The notes beneath the pieces were generated by a model. That model saw nothing but the letters and a program-made list of their open reading frames with translations, ran no database searches and was not told the origin of the DNA. Both the position numbers and the translations under genes were made by a program. Source: Pseudolysobacter antarcticus (GTDB taxonomy: Bacteria > Pseudomonadota > Gammaproteobacteria > Xanthomonadales > Rhodanobacteraceae). From it: a DNA stretch of 64,000 nucleotides. Each line of letters starts with the position of its first letter. The first letter of the stretch is position 1. The DNA is taken from contig NZ_CP035704.1 of assembly GCF_004168365.1 (NCBI RefSeq), forward strand, positions 2,542,001-2,606,000, in the 5' to 3' direction. Below, piece after piece: positions 1 to 8,654 of this stretch.

Positions 1-579
1 GATACTGCGGATCTCATCGGGATAGGTTGCCGAGAACAGCAACGTCTGGCGGGTTTTCGGCGTCTTCGCGATGATCTCGTTGATTGCTTCCTCGAAACCC
101 ATATCGAGCATGCGGTCGGCCTCATCCAGCACCAGCACCTTGAGCGACGACAGATGCAGCGTGCGCTTGCGCAGATGTTCCTGGATGCGTCCCGGCGTGC
201 CGACCACGATATGCGGATCGTGACTCAGCGATGCGAGCTGCGGGCCGAGTGGAATTCCGCCGCACAAGGTCAGCACCTTGATGTTCGGCACAAACCGCGC
301 GAGTCGGCGGATTTCCTTGGCGACTTGATCGGCAAGTTCGCGCGTTGGACAAAGCACCAGCGCCTGCACCTTGATGCGACTCGCATCGAGATGCGACAAC
401 AGCCCGAGGCCGAACGCGACCGTCTTGCCGCTCCCGGTACGCGCCTGCGCGATCACATCGCTGCCGGCCAGCATCGGCGGCAAGCTGAGCGCCTGCACCG
501 GTGTCATTTGCGTGTACGAAAGTGCGTCCAGCGCCTGCATCAGCGGCGCGCTCAAAGCGAGTTCAGTGAAATTTTTCAT
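1..579 (-). CDS. dbpA: ATP-dependent RNA helicase DbpA, N-terminal part (runs off the left edge)
   Basis: DEAD-box RNA helicase; DbpA unwinds structures in the 23S rRNA peptidyl-transferase region during 50S assembly. The 193 visible residues hold the Q motif (TPVQ, about residue 27), Walker A (ARTGSGKT, 46-53), PTRELA (78-83), TPGR (128-131), DEAD (152-155) and SAT (183-185). The sequence around PTRELADQVAKEIRRLARF and the LTLCGG motif is DbpA-like rather than RhlE-like. The second RecA domain and the DbpA RNA-binding domain lie beyond base 1, so the assignment rests on the first domain only. ATG at 579 is the first start in this frame; no clear Shine-Dalgarno is visible. Confidence 0.9.
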   Translation of the reverse strand, partial: MKNFTELALSAPLMQALDALSYTQMTPVQALSLPPMLAGSDVIAQARTGSGKTVAFGLGLLSHLDASRIKVQALVLCPTRELADQVAKEIRRLARFVPNIKVLTLCGGIPLGPQLASLSHDPHIVVGTPGRIQEHLRKRTLHLSSLKVLVLDEADRMLDMGFEEAINEIIAKTPKTRQTLLFSATYPDEIRSI

Positions 580-720
580 GCGTCATGATCGCATCAAAAC
601 GCGCTGACTGCGGCATCGCACAATATTTTCCGGATTCATTGCGTAGAATTTGTCTGCTCGCCGCTCTCGATCAAGCCCGTAAAAACAGCGCGCCCAAGCC
701 TGTGGTTCATCGGAAATTTC

Positions 721-753
721 GGACTTCCAAAAGGGACAAATAGCGGACATAAT
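721..753 (+). promoter_or_regulatory. Candidate autoregulatory promoter: three GGAC direct repeats and a -10-like CATAAT
   Basis: GGAC occurs at 721, 734 and 745, and CATAAT at 748-753 resembles a -10 box 34 bases before the methyltransferase start. The gene product begins with an HTH domain. From memory, M.SsoII-type methyltransferases with such a domain repress their own gene through GGAC/GTCC half-sites. Here the half-sites are direct, not inverted, and no good -35 box is visible, so this is only a candidate. Confidence 0.3.
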
Positions 754-786
754 GCCCGCAACCAAGCCCCGAATGAAAAATCGCAA

Positions 787-2823
787 ATGGAAGAAGTGCA
801 TGCATTGTTGACGCGCCTGCGTGGCCGTTATCGTCAGAAAGAACTGGCCTACGCACTCGAAGTGGATGTGCGTACCTTGCGACGCTGGGAGGTCGGCGAA
901 AGCGATCCGCCACCCTATCTGGCCGATGCCATTCGTCAACGTCTATTGCCGCTGGCCAGTCCGACGCACAAAACCGATGCAGCCTTCACTTTTATCGACC
1001 TGTTCGCCGGTATCGGTGGCATCCGCATGGGTTTCGAGGCGCATGGGGGACGTTGTGTTTTTACCAGCGAATGGAATTCCTACGCGCAGAAAACCTATCT
1101 GGAAAATTTCCCCGACGCCTCGCACACATTTGTCGGTGACATCACCCAAGTGGATGAAAACGACATTCCCGATCACGATGTATTGCTGGCCGGTTTTCCA
1201 TGTCAGCCGTTCAGTATTGCAGGTGTGTCGAAAAAGAACGCGCTCGGTCGTGCCCACGGATTTGCCGATGAAACACAAGGCACTTTGTTTTTTGATGTGG
1301 CGCGCATCCTCAAGGCCAAACGTCCCAGAGCGTTTTTACTGGAGAACGTCAAGAATCTTGTCAGCCACGACAAGGGCAACACGTTTCGTGTGATCCAGAA
1401 AGTGCTGCGCGAAGATCTCGGATATCACATCCATTGCAAAGTGATCGACGGCCAGCATTTCGTGCCCCAACATCGTGAGCGTATTCTTGTCGTGGGTTTT
1501 CGTGAGGCAACCGATTTCTCGTGGGACGATTTGCAACTGCCGAAAACCGGCCCGCGCCTCAATTCCATCCTGCACCCGCAAGACGGTAGCGAGGCCGCCG
1601 AAGCGCCATTCACTAGCGGTATCAAAGCCAAGGTCGATGCGAAATACACATTAACGCCGCGCCTGTGGACTTACTTGCAGGAATACGCCGCCAAGCATCG
1701 CGCTGCGGGCAATGGTTTCGGCTTTGGGCTAGTCAATTCCGATAGCGTCTCGCGTACTCTATCTGCGCGCTATTACAAGGACGGATCGGAAATCCTGCTC
1801 GCGCAAGGCCCGCGCAAACGCCCACGTCGACTCACACCACGCGAATGCGCGCGGCTCATGGGATTGCCCGACAGTTTCAAGATTCCGGTGAGTGATACGC
1901 AGGCGTATCAGCTGCTCGCCGAAGCAGCAGTTGCGCCGATGATCGAAACCGTTGCAAAGTTGATCGCATCGAAGCTGCGCATCAAGGAAGCAACCGTGAC
2001 TGATATTCCGAATATCTCACCACATGCATTCGCTACGGTAGGGAACTGGACGCAAGAGCAGCTTAAGCTCGCTTTTCATTTCTACTGCCAAACGCCATTC
2101 GGGAAGTTGCACAGCAAGAATCCTGAGATCATCAAGCTCGCGTCATTGATTGGCCGCACACCGAGCGCGTTAGCGATGAAGCTAGTTAACTTTGCCAGTC
2201 TCGATCCGTCGATTACCAGCTCGGGTCGTAAAGGTTTGAGTGGTGCCTCTGCGCTTGACCGGACAATTTGGAGAGAGTTTCACAACGATTGGGAAGGTCT
2301 AGCCGTTGAATGCGAGCAATTACACCAATATTTACTTCGAGAGAATGGCATTAAGCCCGTTCCTACTTTGGAGAAAGAAAACGATTTTTCATACATAGAT
2401 TTTACTGGCGAGACTCGACTGGCTTTTACTCAGCAGCGCATCAAGCAGAATTTCTTTCGCCGGGCCGTGCTTAGTAGCTATCGCGAGCGCTGCTGTATTT
2501 CCGGAGTTTCCGATGCAAGATTGCTGGTTGCTAGCCATATCGTGCCGTGGAGTGTCGACAAGGCGAATCGATTGAATCCGAGCAATGGTTTATGTCTTTC
2601 CGCAATCCATGACAAGGCCTTCGATAGCTATCTATTTACGTTAAGTAATGACCGGCGCATTGTGCTTTCGGAGAAACTCAAAACAACCAAAGATAAATTC
2701 TTGCGTGAAGTGTTCTGGCCGACAGCGGACAAACAGATCGAGTTGCCTGAACGATTTCTTCCTGACCCATCATTAGTTGAGCTACATCGGAAGACATTGC
2801 AGGACAAACAAACAGCCGCTTGA
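787..2823 (+). CDS. HTH - Dcm-type DNA cytosine-5 methyltransferase - HNH endonuclease fusion
   Basis: 678-residue three-module protein. Residues 1-55 form an XRE-like helix-turn-helix. Residues 68-397 are a C5 methyltransferase very like Dcm/M.SsoII: motif I DLFAGIGG (71-78), catalytic GFPCQP (136-141), ENV (186-188), QHRER (228-232) and a Dcm-type recognition segment (about 286-340), suggesting a CCWGG/CCNGG/CCGG-class target. Residues 418-520 match the leader of stand-alone HNH restriction nucleases ([24 protein letters not shown]), and 566-615 the HNH fold (SHIVPW, H584; [17 protein letters not shown]608). It could be a one-polypeptide restriction-modification enzyme. Oddities: motif X has LLAEAAVAP where Dcm has FGNSVVVP, and the 3' part from about 2000 is visibly more AT-rich than the methylase part. 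Confidence 0.88.
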   Translation: MEEVHALLTRLRGRYRQKELAYALEVDVRTLRRWEVGESDPPPYLADAIRQRLLPLASPTHKTDAAFTFIDLFAGIGGIRMGFEAHGGRCVFTSEWNSYAQKTYLENFPDASHTFVGDITQVDENDIPDHDVLLAGFPCQPFSIAGVSKKNALGRAHGFADETQGTLFFDVARILKAKRPRAFLLENVKNLVSHDKGNTFRVIQKVLREDLGYHIHCKVIDGQHFVPQHRERILVVGFREATDFSWDDLQLPKTGPRLNSILHPQDGSEAAEAPFTSGIKAKVDAKYTLTPRLWTYLQEYAAKHRAAGNGFGFGLVNSDSVSRTLSARYYKDGSEILLAQGPRKRPRRLTPRECARLMGLPDSFKIPVSDTQAYQLLAEAAVAPMIETVAKLIASKLRIKEATVTDIPNISPHAFATVGNWTQEQLKLAFHFYCQTPFGKLHSKNPEIIKLASLIGRTPSALAMKLVNFASLDPSITSSGRKGLSGASALDRTIWREFHNDWEGLAVECEQLHQYLLRENGIKPVPTLEKENDFSYIDFTGETRLAFTQQRIKQNFFRRAVLSSYRERCCISGVSDARLLVASHIVPWSVDKANRLNPSNGLCLSAIHDKAFDSYLFTLSNDRRIVLSEKLKTTKDKFLREVFWPTADKQIELPERFLPDPSLVELHRKTLQDKQTAA

Positions 2824-2834
2824 GTGACTGTCCT

Positions 2835-3133
2835 ATGAGCAGTGATCCCCACTATATTTCGGAAGATGAATTTTGGGCGCGTTGGGGGTCTTGCAAACAG
2901 ACGAAGCAGGCCTATTCGATTTAGTAGACGTGAAAAACAAGCCGCTTAATCACGTCTGGACTGTGGTCGAATCTGGCAATAGCGATAACGAAAATTGGTA
3001 TGCGTTGCCGGGCTTTCATATCGTAAACACGCTTGGTTATGTGCTAACCTGCCTGCCTTGGGATAACGATACATCTGACGCGATTTATTATGACTACCCT
3101 CGATGCTCACGCAATCAAAATGACGATTCTTAA
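2835..3133 (+). pseudogene. Small uncharacterised protein gene, frameshifted at a G5 run
   Basis: ATG at 2835, 11 bases after the methyltransferase-HNH stop, opens a frame that stops at TAG after about 30 codons (MSSDPHYISEDEFWARWG...). A -1 shift at GGGGG (2884-2888) restores a coherent 99-residue protein continuing VLQTDEAGLF, then NHVWTVVE and ALPGFHIVNTLGYVLT to the stop at 3133. The restored protein is acidic and aromatic-rich with no membrane segment or signal; I do not recognise the family. Its low GC matches the nuclease half of its neighbour, so the two may have arrived together. The shift could be mutation, programmed frameshifting or a homopolymer error. Confidence 0.6.
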
Positions 3134-3260
3134 CTAAGCACGCGTTTTTTTCGAGAGCGAATAAATCTCAGCGAATGCTAACGGCTTCAACTCAATTTCA
3201 CACTCAAGAACGAAAGAATTTGAATTTTAAATATCCAACAGCACACGTTTTCGACCGCGA

Positions 3261-3821
3261 TTATTTCGCGACAAAACGCTCGATCCACGCCGCAAATGCA
3301 TGCGTGAATTTGCCGAGGAATTCTGCTGTGGATGGATTCACGAGCTTGCCTTCGGCATCGAAATGTTTGTCGGCGCCGCCGAGACAAACTTCCGGCTGTG
3401 CCATCACGGCCACATTTACGCCGACCAGCGATTGACGCAGATGGTAGTTGGCGCCAAATCCGCCGGCCGCGCCGGGTGACGCGCTGACTACAGCGGCGGA
3501 TTTGCCTTCCCAAATACTTTTGCCGTACGGGCGCGAGCCGACATCGACCGCGTTTTTCAATACGCCCGGAATCGAGCGATTGTATTCGGGCGTGACGAAC
3601 AGCACCGCGTCGCTCGGGCCCACCTGATCGCGAAACGCAGTCCACGCCACTGGCGGCGTTTCCTCGTGATCCTGGTTGTACAACGGCAACTGGCCGATCT
3701 CGACGATATTCATTGTCAGGCTCGGCGGTGCAAGTTCCATCAGCACCAAGGCGAGTTTGCGATTCAGCGATTGCTTGCGCAGGCTGCCAATGATCACGGC
3801 GACGTTTCTGTTGGTGCTCAT
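3261..3821 (-). CDS. NADPH-dependent FMN reductase family protein
   Basis: 186-residue flavodoxin-like oxidoreductase of the SsuE/ChrR/AzoB group, which reduces FMN or quinones with NAD(P)H in the cytoplasm. The FMN phosphate loop GSLRKQSLNRKL lies near residues 12-23 and the typical TPEYNRSIPGVLKNAVD motif near 76-92. The ATG at 3821 is chosen over an upstream in-frame ATG (3842) because GGAGA sits just before it and the product then starts MSTNRNVAVIIGS, as is usual. It is transcribed divergently from the secreted protein at 4038; the 216-base gap should hold both promoters. Substrate cannot be told from sequence. Confidence 0.88.
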   Translation of the reverse strand: MSTNRNVAVIIGSLRKQSLNRKLALVLMELAPPSLTMNIVEIGQLPLYNQDHEETPPVAWTAFRDQVGPSDAVLFVTPEYNRSIPGVLKNAVDVGSRPYGKSIWEGKSAAVVSASPGAAGGFGANYHLRQSLVGVNVAVMAQPEVCLGGADKHFDAEGKLVNPSTAEFLGKFTHAFAAWIERFVAK

Positions 3822-4037
3822 GTATTTCTCCGATGGCGGCAAACGTCAGGTTGATGGGTTGACGGCAATTTTGCGTCACGCAAATCCGGCGGTTGCAAAT
3901 TCTTTTCGACGATTTGTGTCATCGCGCCCGCGAATCGCATTGTGCCGACTATTCACGAACAAAACCGCACTGTTCACAATGCCACAGCTGCTGGCATAGT
4001 GGCGACCTGTCATGTATCTCTCTCAAGGAATCGCTCG

Positions 4038-4580
4038 ATGAAATTGATTGTCATGCTCAGCGTGTTGCTGGGTTTTTCCGCATCATCCTTTGCCGCGGAA
4101 ATTGCGCTGGTCAACCCGGGTTTTGAAACACCGATGCAAGGTGAAGATATTCCCGGCTGGACGCAGTTGCAGCACGCGGGGATAGCTGCTTACGAGATGG
4201 GCATCGACAGCAAAATATTCCACGGCGGCAAGCACAGCTTTCGCATGAAACGTATCGCCGAACAAATGTATGGCCTGCTTGAACAGACCGTCCCTGTCGT
4301 CGGTGTTGGTGGGAAAGACATCGAACTATCCGCCATGCTGCGCAGCGAGGGCGTCGGCAAGGAAGGCTGGCGCTTGAGCGTGAACTTCATGACCGGCTCT
4401 GGCGACATTCTCACGCAGGCAAATTCCGCTATTGTCACTGGCACAAAAAAATCATGGCGGAGAGTTGTATTGCTGGCCAAAGCACCCGCCGGCACGACGT
4501 CGATAAGCGTTGGACTGTTATTGCAGGATCGAGGAACCATTTGGGCCGATGATATTCATTTGCGCGCAGTCGAAAAATAA
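4038..4580 (+). CDS. Secreted protein, probable beta-sandwich (carbohydrate-binding-like)
   Basis: 180 residues. MKLIVMLSVLLGFSASSFA is a signal peptide with a cut near A19; the mature protein starts EIALVNPGFETP, the NxGFE opening seen in carbohydrate-binding-type jelly-roll domains. The rest alternates beta strands (FRMKRIAEQ, WRLSVNFMTGSG, TSISVGLLLQDRGTIWADDIHL), and the WADDIHL ending is typical of such domains. No catalytic motif is visible. ATG 4038 follows AAGGAA and starts the signal peptide directly. It lies 47 bases before a PhzF-family gene on the same strand. Function is unknown; ligand binding in the periplasm or outside the cell is an inference. Confidence 0.75.
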   Translation: MKLIVMLSVLLGFSASSFAAEIALVNPGFETPMQGEDIPGWTQLQHAGIAAYEMGIDSKIFHGGKHSFRMKRIAEQMYGLLEQTVPVVGVGGKDIELSAMLRSEGVGKEGWRLSVNFMTGSGDILTQANSAIVTGTKKSWRRVVLLAKAPAGTTSISVGLLLQDRGTIWADDIHLRAVEK

Positions 4581-4627
4581 CGCTACCGCATATGTCAACG
4601 CTCTCCGGAATTTCAGCAGCATCCATC

Positions 4628-5515
4628 ATGCGCAACGTGCGTTATCTGCAACTCGATGTTTTTGCGGCCAGCCGTGGCGGCGGCAATCCGCTCGGCGTCG
4701 TGCTCGATGCGCAGGCTTGGAGCGATGCTGACATGCAGGCGTTCGCCGCATGGACCGGCCTCGTCGAAACCACGTTCGTATTGCCGCCGACACAGAGCAG
4801 CGCGAGTTATCGCCTGCGCATTTTCACGCCGGTGCGAGAGATTGCATTTGCCGGTCATCCGAGTATCGGCAGCGCGCATGCCGTGCTCGAAACCGGCATG
4901 GCGAGCGCACATGACGGCACACTCGTGCAAGAGTGTGCCGCAGGATTGCTGACGATTCGCATCGACGGCGAAGGTAGCCAACGGCAGCTGTTTGTCGAAG
5001 CGCCGCGCGCACGAATTCTTGATCACGGACTGGCCGACCAGCCCTTGTTGCAGACGGTACTTGGCACCACCCGGCTCGGTATTTTGCCACCGGCGTTGGT
5101 CGAAGGTGGACGACGTTGGTGGTTAGCCGAGTTCGGCAGCAAAGCCGACTTGCGCGCGTGGCAACCGGATCATGCCGCGATCGCTGCGCTGGCAAAAGCG
5201 AGCGACAGCCTTGGTTTGTGCGTGTTCGCGCGCAGCCAGCATTTCGAGCGTCAACTCGTGGTGCGCGCGTTTCCGTGCGGCGTCGGCATCAACGAAGATC
5301 CCGCGTCGGGCGCAGCCAACGGTTTGATCGCCGCCTACATCGGTGCGCGCGAACCGCAGGGCGAGTTTGCGCAAGGTTATCGTGTCAGCCAAGGCCGCGA
5401 GATTGGCCACGATGCGCAGATTCTAGTCCGCATGCAGACCGGCGAAAACGTCTGGGTCGGCGGCCGCACCGATACCGTGATCAGCGGCACTGCAAGCTGG
5501 CCGTTGTCCCAATGA
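4628..5515 (+). CDS. PhzF family epimerase/isomerase-like protein (copy 1)
   Basis: 295 residues of the PhzF/diaminopimelate-epimerase fold. Family marks are visible: LQLDVFA near the N-terminus, the active-site Glu in GLVETTF (E47), the FAGHPSIGSAHAV strand-helix and the second-half motif NEDPASGAANG. PhzF itself isomerises trans-2,3-dihydro-3-hydroxyanthranilate, but most members outside phenazine clusters have unknown substrates, and no phenazine genes are present here. The start at 4628 aligns with copy 2 (7720); an in-frame ATG at 4592 would add 12 residues. It lies near a CorA transporter and an aminotransferase on the same strand. Confidence 0.85.
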   Translation: MRNVRYLQLDVFAASRGGGNPLGVVLDAQAWSDADMQAFAAWTGLVETTFVLPPTQSSASYRLRIFTPVREIAFAGHPSIGSAHAVLETGMASAHDGTLVQECAAGLLTIRIDGEGSQRQLFVEAPRARILDHGLADQPLLQTVLGTTRLGILPPALVEGGRRWWLAEFGSKADLRAWQPDHAAIAALAKASDSLGLCVFARSQHFERQLVVRAFPCGVGINEDPASGAANGLIAAYIGAREPQGEFAQGYRVSQGREIGHDAQILVRMQTGENVWVGGRTDTVISGTASWPLSQ

Positions 5516-5567
5516 GCGCCGCCCTGGCTGTCATGCAACGACATTTTCCTGCACGGATCGATACCTC

Positions 5568-6518
5568 ATGCTAAAGATTTATCCGACCACCGCAATACCA
5601 TCATCCAAGCCAGCGCCAACGATGGAAAAAAATCACGCGGTGTGGTTCGACCTGCTCAATCCCACGCCCGAAGAAAAACAGCAGGCGGCAGATGCAACTG
5701 GCTTGAACATCCCCGAGCGCGACCAGATCAGCGGCATCGAACTTTCCAGCCGCATTCGTGCCGAAGGCGACGTGCTGTATCTCAACATTCCGTATTTTTC
5801 GGATGCGGCGCACAGCAACGAAGCGCCTACACCGCTGGGATTTTTGCTGACGTCCGACGTGCTGGTATCGCTGCGTTACAGTGATTCGCAGGCGTTTGAT
5901 CTGGCCGAGTCGCGCATCGAAAAAAACACGGACGTTACCAGCATCGATGCGTTCATCACCATCATGGAGACGATCATCAATCTCGCTGCAGACCAGATGG
6001 AAGCCATCGCCGCAGAGCTCGGCCAACTGTCGCATGAAGTGCTTGCCGGCGCTGGCAAACGTTCAAGCTCACTGCGCGAACCGATGTTGCAAGTAGCGCG
6101 TCTGGAAAGCCGCCTCACGCGCATGCGCAGCTCGCTGATCGGGGTGCTGCGCGTGGTGACGTTCGCTCACGACGGCAAGCCGAAATGCATGGACATGCCG
6201 AGTCTCGCGCGTCTGCTGCTGGCCAAGAACGATCTGGTCGCACTCAACGAATTCGATGCGCAGCTTACCGACAAATTGCAGTTTTTGCTGGATGCGATTC
6301 TCGGCATTATCAACACCGATCAGAACGAGGTGATGAAGGTGCTGACAGTCGCGTCGGTCGCGGGCATTCCGCCGGTAATCCTCGCTGGCATCTGGGGCAT
6401 GAACTTCAAGAATATGCCTGAGCTCGCGACCAATTGGGGTTATCCGATGGCGCTGCTGACGATGCTCGTGAGTTGCATCCTGCCGCTGTTGTGGTTCAAG
6501 CGACGTGGCTGGCTGTAG
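5568..6518 (+). CDS. CorA family divalent cation (Mg2+/Zn2+) transporter
   Basis: 316-residue inner-membrane channel/transporter. The N-terminal two thirds form the cytoplasmic funnel domain ending in a long helical segment. Two C-terminal membrane helices follow: one ending in the signature GMN (in GIWGMNFKNMPE, where the family has YGMNF) and one from YPMALLTMLVSCILPLLWF, then a basic tail KRRGWL. The length matches CorA. In the family, pentamers conduct Mg2+, Co2+, Ni2+ or Zn2+; the ion cannot be decided here. The gene starts 52 bases after the PhzF gene and ends 8 bases before the aminotransferase start, so co-transcription is likely. Confidence 0.9.
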   Translation: MLKIYPTTAIPSSKPAPTMEKNHAVWFDLLNPTPEEKQQAADATGLNIPERDQISGIELSSRIRAEGDVLYLNIPYFSDAAHSNEAPTPLGFLLTSDVLVSLRYSDSQAFDLAESRIEKNTDVTSIDAFITIMETIINLAADQMEAIAAELGQLSHEVLAGAGKRSSSLREPMLQVARLESRLTRMRSSLIGVLRVVTFAHDGKPKCMDMPSLARLLLAKNDLVALNEFDAQLTDKLQFLLDAILGIINTDQNEVMKVLTVASVAGIPPVILAGIWGMNFKNMPELATNWGYPMALLTMLVSCILPLLWFKRRGWL

Positions 6519-6526
6519 GGCATCGC

Positions 6527-7633
6527 ATGAAATATGTACGCATGCCGATCGAGATCGAATCGCCGGAACAGATGGGTTACGGCAATATCAAATTCAATCT
6601 GACCGAAAGCTCGTTTCGCGATTGCAAATTCTCCGAGCTCGGCTTGAACCTGCAGGATCTCGTACTGTGTTACGGCGACCATCGCGGCCATCCAGCACTG
6701 CGCGAATTGCTCGCGCAGGATTTCGCTGTGCGCGCCGATGATGTGCTGCTTACCGTCGGCGCGGCATCGGCATTGTTCATCATCGCCACGTCATTGCTGC
6801 AGGCCGGTGACCGGCTGCTCGTGGTGCGACCGAATTATGCGACGAATATCGAAACACCGCGCGCGATCGGCGCGCAGATCGATTTTTTCGATCTCACTTT
6901 CGAGCAAGGATTTCGTATTGAAATCGACGCGCTTGCGGCGCGCATCCAGCCAGATACGCGACTGGTCAGCGTCACCACGCCGCACAATCCGACCGGCGTG
7001 ATGCTGACCGAAACGGAGCTGCGTCGACTGGTTGAAATCACGGCAGAAAAAGGTTGTCTGCTGCTCGTCGACGAAACCTATCGCGACATGGCTTATGCCG
7101 CATTGCCGCCGCTCGCCGCATCGCTCGGATCGCACGTGATCAGCGTCGCCAGCCTGTCGAAAACCTATGGCCTGCCCGGCATTCGCCTCGGCTGGCTGGT
7201 TTGCCAGAATGCGACATTGATGCAAACCTTTCTCGCCGCAAAGGAGCAGATTTTTATCTGCGGCTCGATGCTCGATGAAGAAGTCGCGTGGCAATATCTG
7301 AAAAAACGCGATCGGTTTCTACCGGCCATCCGCGCCAAGATCGCGGAGAATCGCGAAGTCGTATTGCAATGGCTCGCCGGTGAAATACGGATCGAGTGCA
7401 TACATCCGCAAGGTGGTGTGGTGTGTTTTCCGCGCATCAAGAAAAGTGCGGGCATCGATATCGAAAATTTCTATCGCGTGCTCAATGAAACCTATCAGAC
7501 CTTCGTTGGGCCGGGGCACTGGTTCGAGCAGGAACGCACCTTCATGCGTATTGGTTTCGGCTGGCCGAGCACGGCCGAATTGAAACAGGGACTGGAAAAT
7601 ATTTCGCGGTCTTTGGACGAAACAAAGGTCTAA
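6527..7633 (+). CDS. Pyridoxal-phosphate aminotransferase, class I/II
   Basis: 368-residue fold-type I PLP enzyme. Visible are GAASALFIIATSLL (cofactor phosphate region), PHNPTGVMLT, VDETYRDM (Asp that pairs with the pyridine ring) and the Schiff-base lysine in SLSKTYGLPGIRLGW. A C-terminal Arg-bearing strand (TFMRIGFGWP) probably binds the carboxylate. It resembles the aspartate/capreomycidine-synthase-like aminotransferases, but the substrate is not predictable. ATG 6527 lies 8 bases after the corA stop; longer in-frame starts would overlap corA and are rejected. It is followed by a second PhzF gene, giving PhzF-CorA-aminotransferase-PhzF. Confidence 0.87.
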   Translation: MKYVRMPIEIESPEQMGYGNIKFNLTESSFRDCKFSELGLNLQDLVLCYGDHRGHPALRELLAQDFAVRADDVLLTVGAASALFIIATSLLQAGDRLLVVRPNYATNIETPRAIGAQIDFFDLTFEQGFRIEIDALAARIQPDTRLVSVTTPHNPTGVMLTETELRRLVEITAEKGCLLLVDETYRDMAYAALPPLAASLGSHVISVASLSKTYGLPGIRLGWLVCQNATLMQTFLAAKEQIFICGSMLDEEVAWQYLKKRDRFLPAIRAKIAENREVVLQWLAGEIRIECIHPQGGVVCFPRIKKSAGIDIENFYRVLNETYQTFVGPGHWFEQERTFMRIGFGWPSTAELKQGLENISRSLDETKV

Positions 7634-7719
7634 CGGCTAGACTGGAAATCATGTCGAGGCTTCGCCCGCACCACGCGAAGAATTCGATTTCGACTATCCC
7701 TTGTTTCGCAGAGAGCCGC

Positions 7720-8565
7720 ATGTCCGACTACCGTTTCCAGATCGTCAACGTCTTCGCCGACTCCGCCCTCAGCGGCAATCCACTGGCCGTGTTCGAGGAT
7801 GCACGTGGACTCGATACGACCACGATGCAGGCGCTCGCACTGCAGTTCAATCTTTCCGAAACCACGTTCATTTTTCCGAGCGACACGGCCATCGCGCATG
7901 TGCGCATTTTCACGCCCGAATTCGAGATGCCGTTCGCCGGTCATCCAACCCTCGGCACGGCCCATGTATTGCGCGGACTGCGTAATAGCGGTGATGCAGT
8001 GACGTTGCAGATGCATGTCGGCATCGTTCCGGTCACTGCCGTCGGCGATCACTGGACCTTGCAGTCAGCGCAAGCGCCACGCGTGACCGAGCCAACCGCC
8101 ACGCGCGCGCAGATCGCCTCGGCGATCGGGCTGGATGCCGATGCGATCGTCGCTGATCCATTGTGGATTGACACTGGCAGCAATCAGTTGGTGATTCCTC
8201 TGCGCGATGCGGCGGCGGTGCACGCGGTGGAAATCGACGCCGTATTGTTGCGCCGCGATTGCTATAACGGCCAGCGCGCGATGGCCTACGTGTTTGCCAA
8301 GACCGGCGCCGATACCGCGCTGGTGCGATTCTTTTTTCCACAAGGTGCAGCTTTCATCGAAGACCCCGGCACCGGTTCGGCGTGCGCGAATCTCGGCGGT
8401 TATCTGGTCGCGACCAAGCACACGTTACCGTTGTCGTGGACGCTGTCGCAAGGCGAGCGCACCGGTCGTCCGTGCACGCTAAAGCTGGGTGTGGATGCGG
8501 ATAAAAACATCTTCGTAGGCGGACGCGTCATCGTGCTTGGCAGCGGCACGATCAGCTTGCCGTAA
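7720..8565 (+). CDS. PhzF family epimerase/isomerase-like protein (copy 2)
   Basis: 281 residues with the same landmarks as the copy at 4628: FQIVNVFA at the N-terminus, the catalytic Glu in NLSETTF (E47), FAGHPTLGTAHVL, and EDPGTGSACANLGGYL. The two copies are clearly diverged and represent different subgroups, not a recent duplication. ATG 7720 gives the standard family N-terminus; an in-frame ATG at 7651 would add 23 residues unlike the family. The gene ends 20 bases before a perfect hairpin that probably ends transcription of this plus-strand cluster. Confidence 0.85.
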   Translation: MSDYRFQIVNVFADSALSGNPLAVFEDARGLDTTTMQALALQFNLSETTFIFPSDTAIAHVRIFTPEFEMPFAGHPTLGTAHVLRGLRNSGDAVTLQMHVGIVPVTAVGDHWTLQSAQAPRVTEPTATRAQIASAIGLDADAIVADPLWIDTGSNQLVIPLRDAAAVHAVEIDAVLLRRDCYNGQRAMAYVFAKTGADTALVRFFFPQGAAFIEDPGTGSACANLGGYLVATKHTLPLSWTLSQGERTGRPCTLKLGVDADKNIFVGGRVIVLGSGTISLP

Positions 8566-8584
8566 TTTGTGTTCCTTGAGCGGC

Positions 8585-8621
8585 GATTCATCCTCTCGCC
8601 AAAATTGCGAGAGGATGAATC
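8585..8621. terminator. Perfect 15-bp inverted repeat between convergent genes
   Basis: GATTCATCCTCTCGC (8585-8599) and its exact complement (8607-8621) enclose a 7-base loop. It lies between the plus-strand PhzF gene and the minus-strand S10 peptidase gene, where a two-way terminator is expected. There is no long T run on either side, so a REP-like element or protein site is possible. Confidence 0.6.
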
Positions 8622-8654
8622 AGCCTGAGCCAAACTCCGAGCGGTCTCGAATAC

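Noticed and set aside
3187-3879. Long minus-strand frame covering the FMN reductase gene
   Set aside because: The reductase frame has all family motifs and a Shine-Dalgarno; the other frame has no recognisable features.
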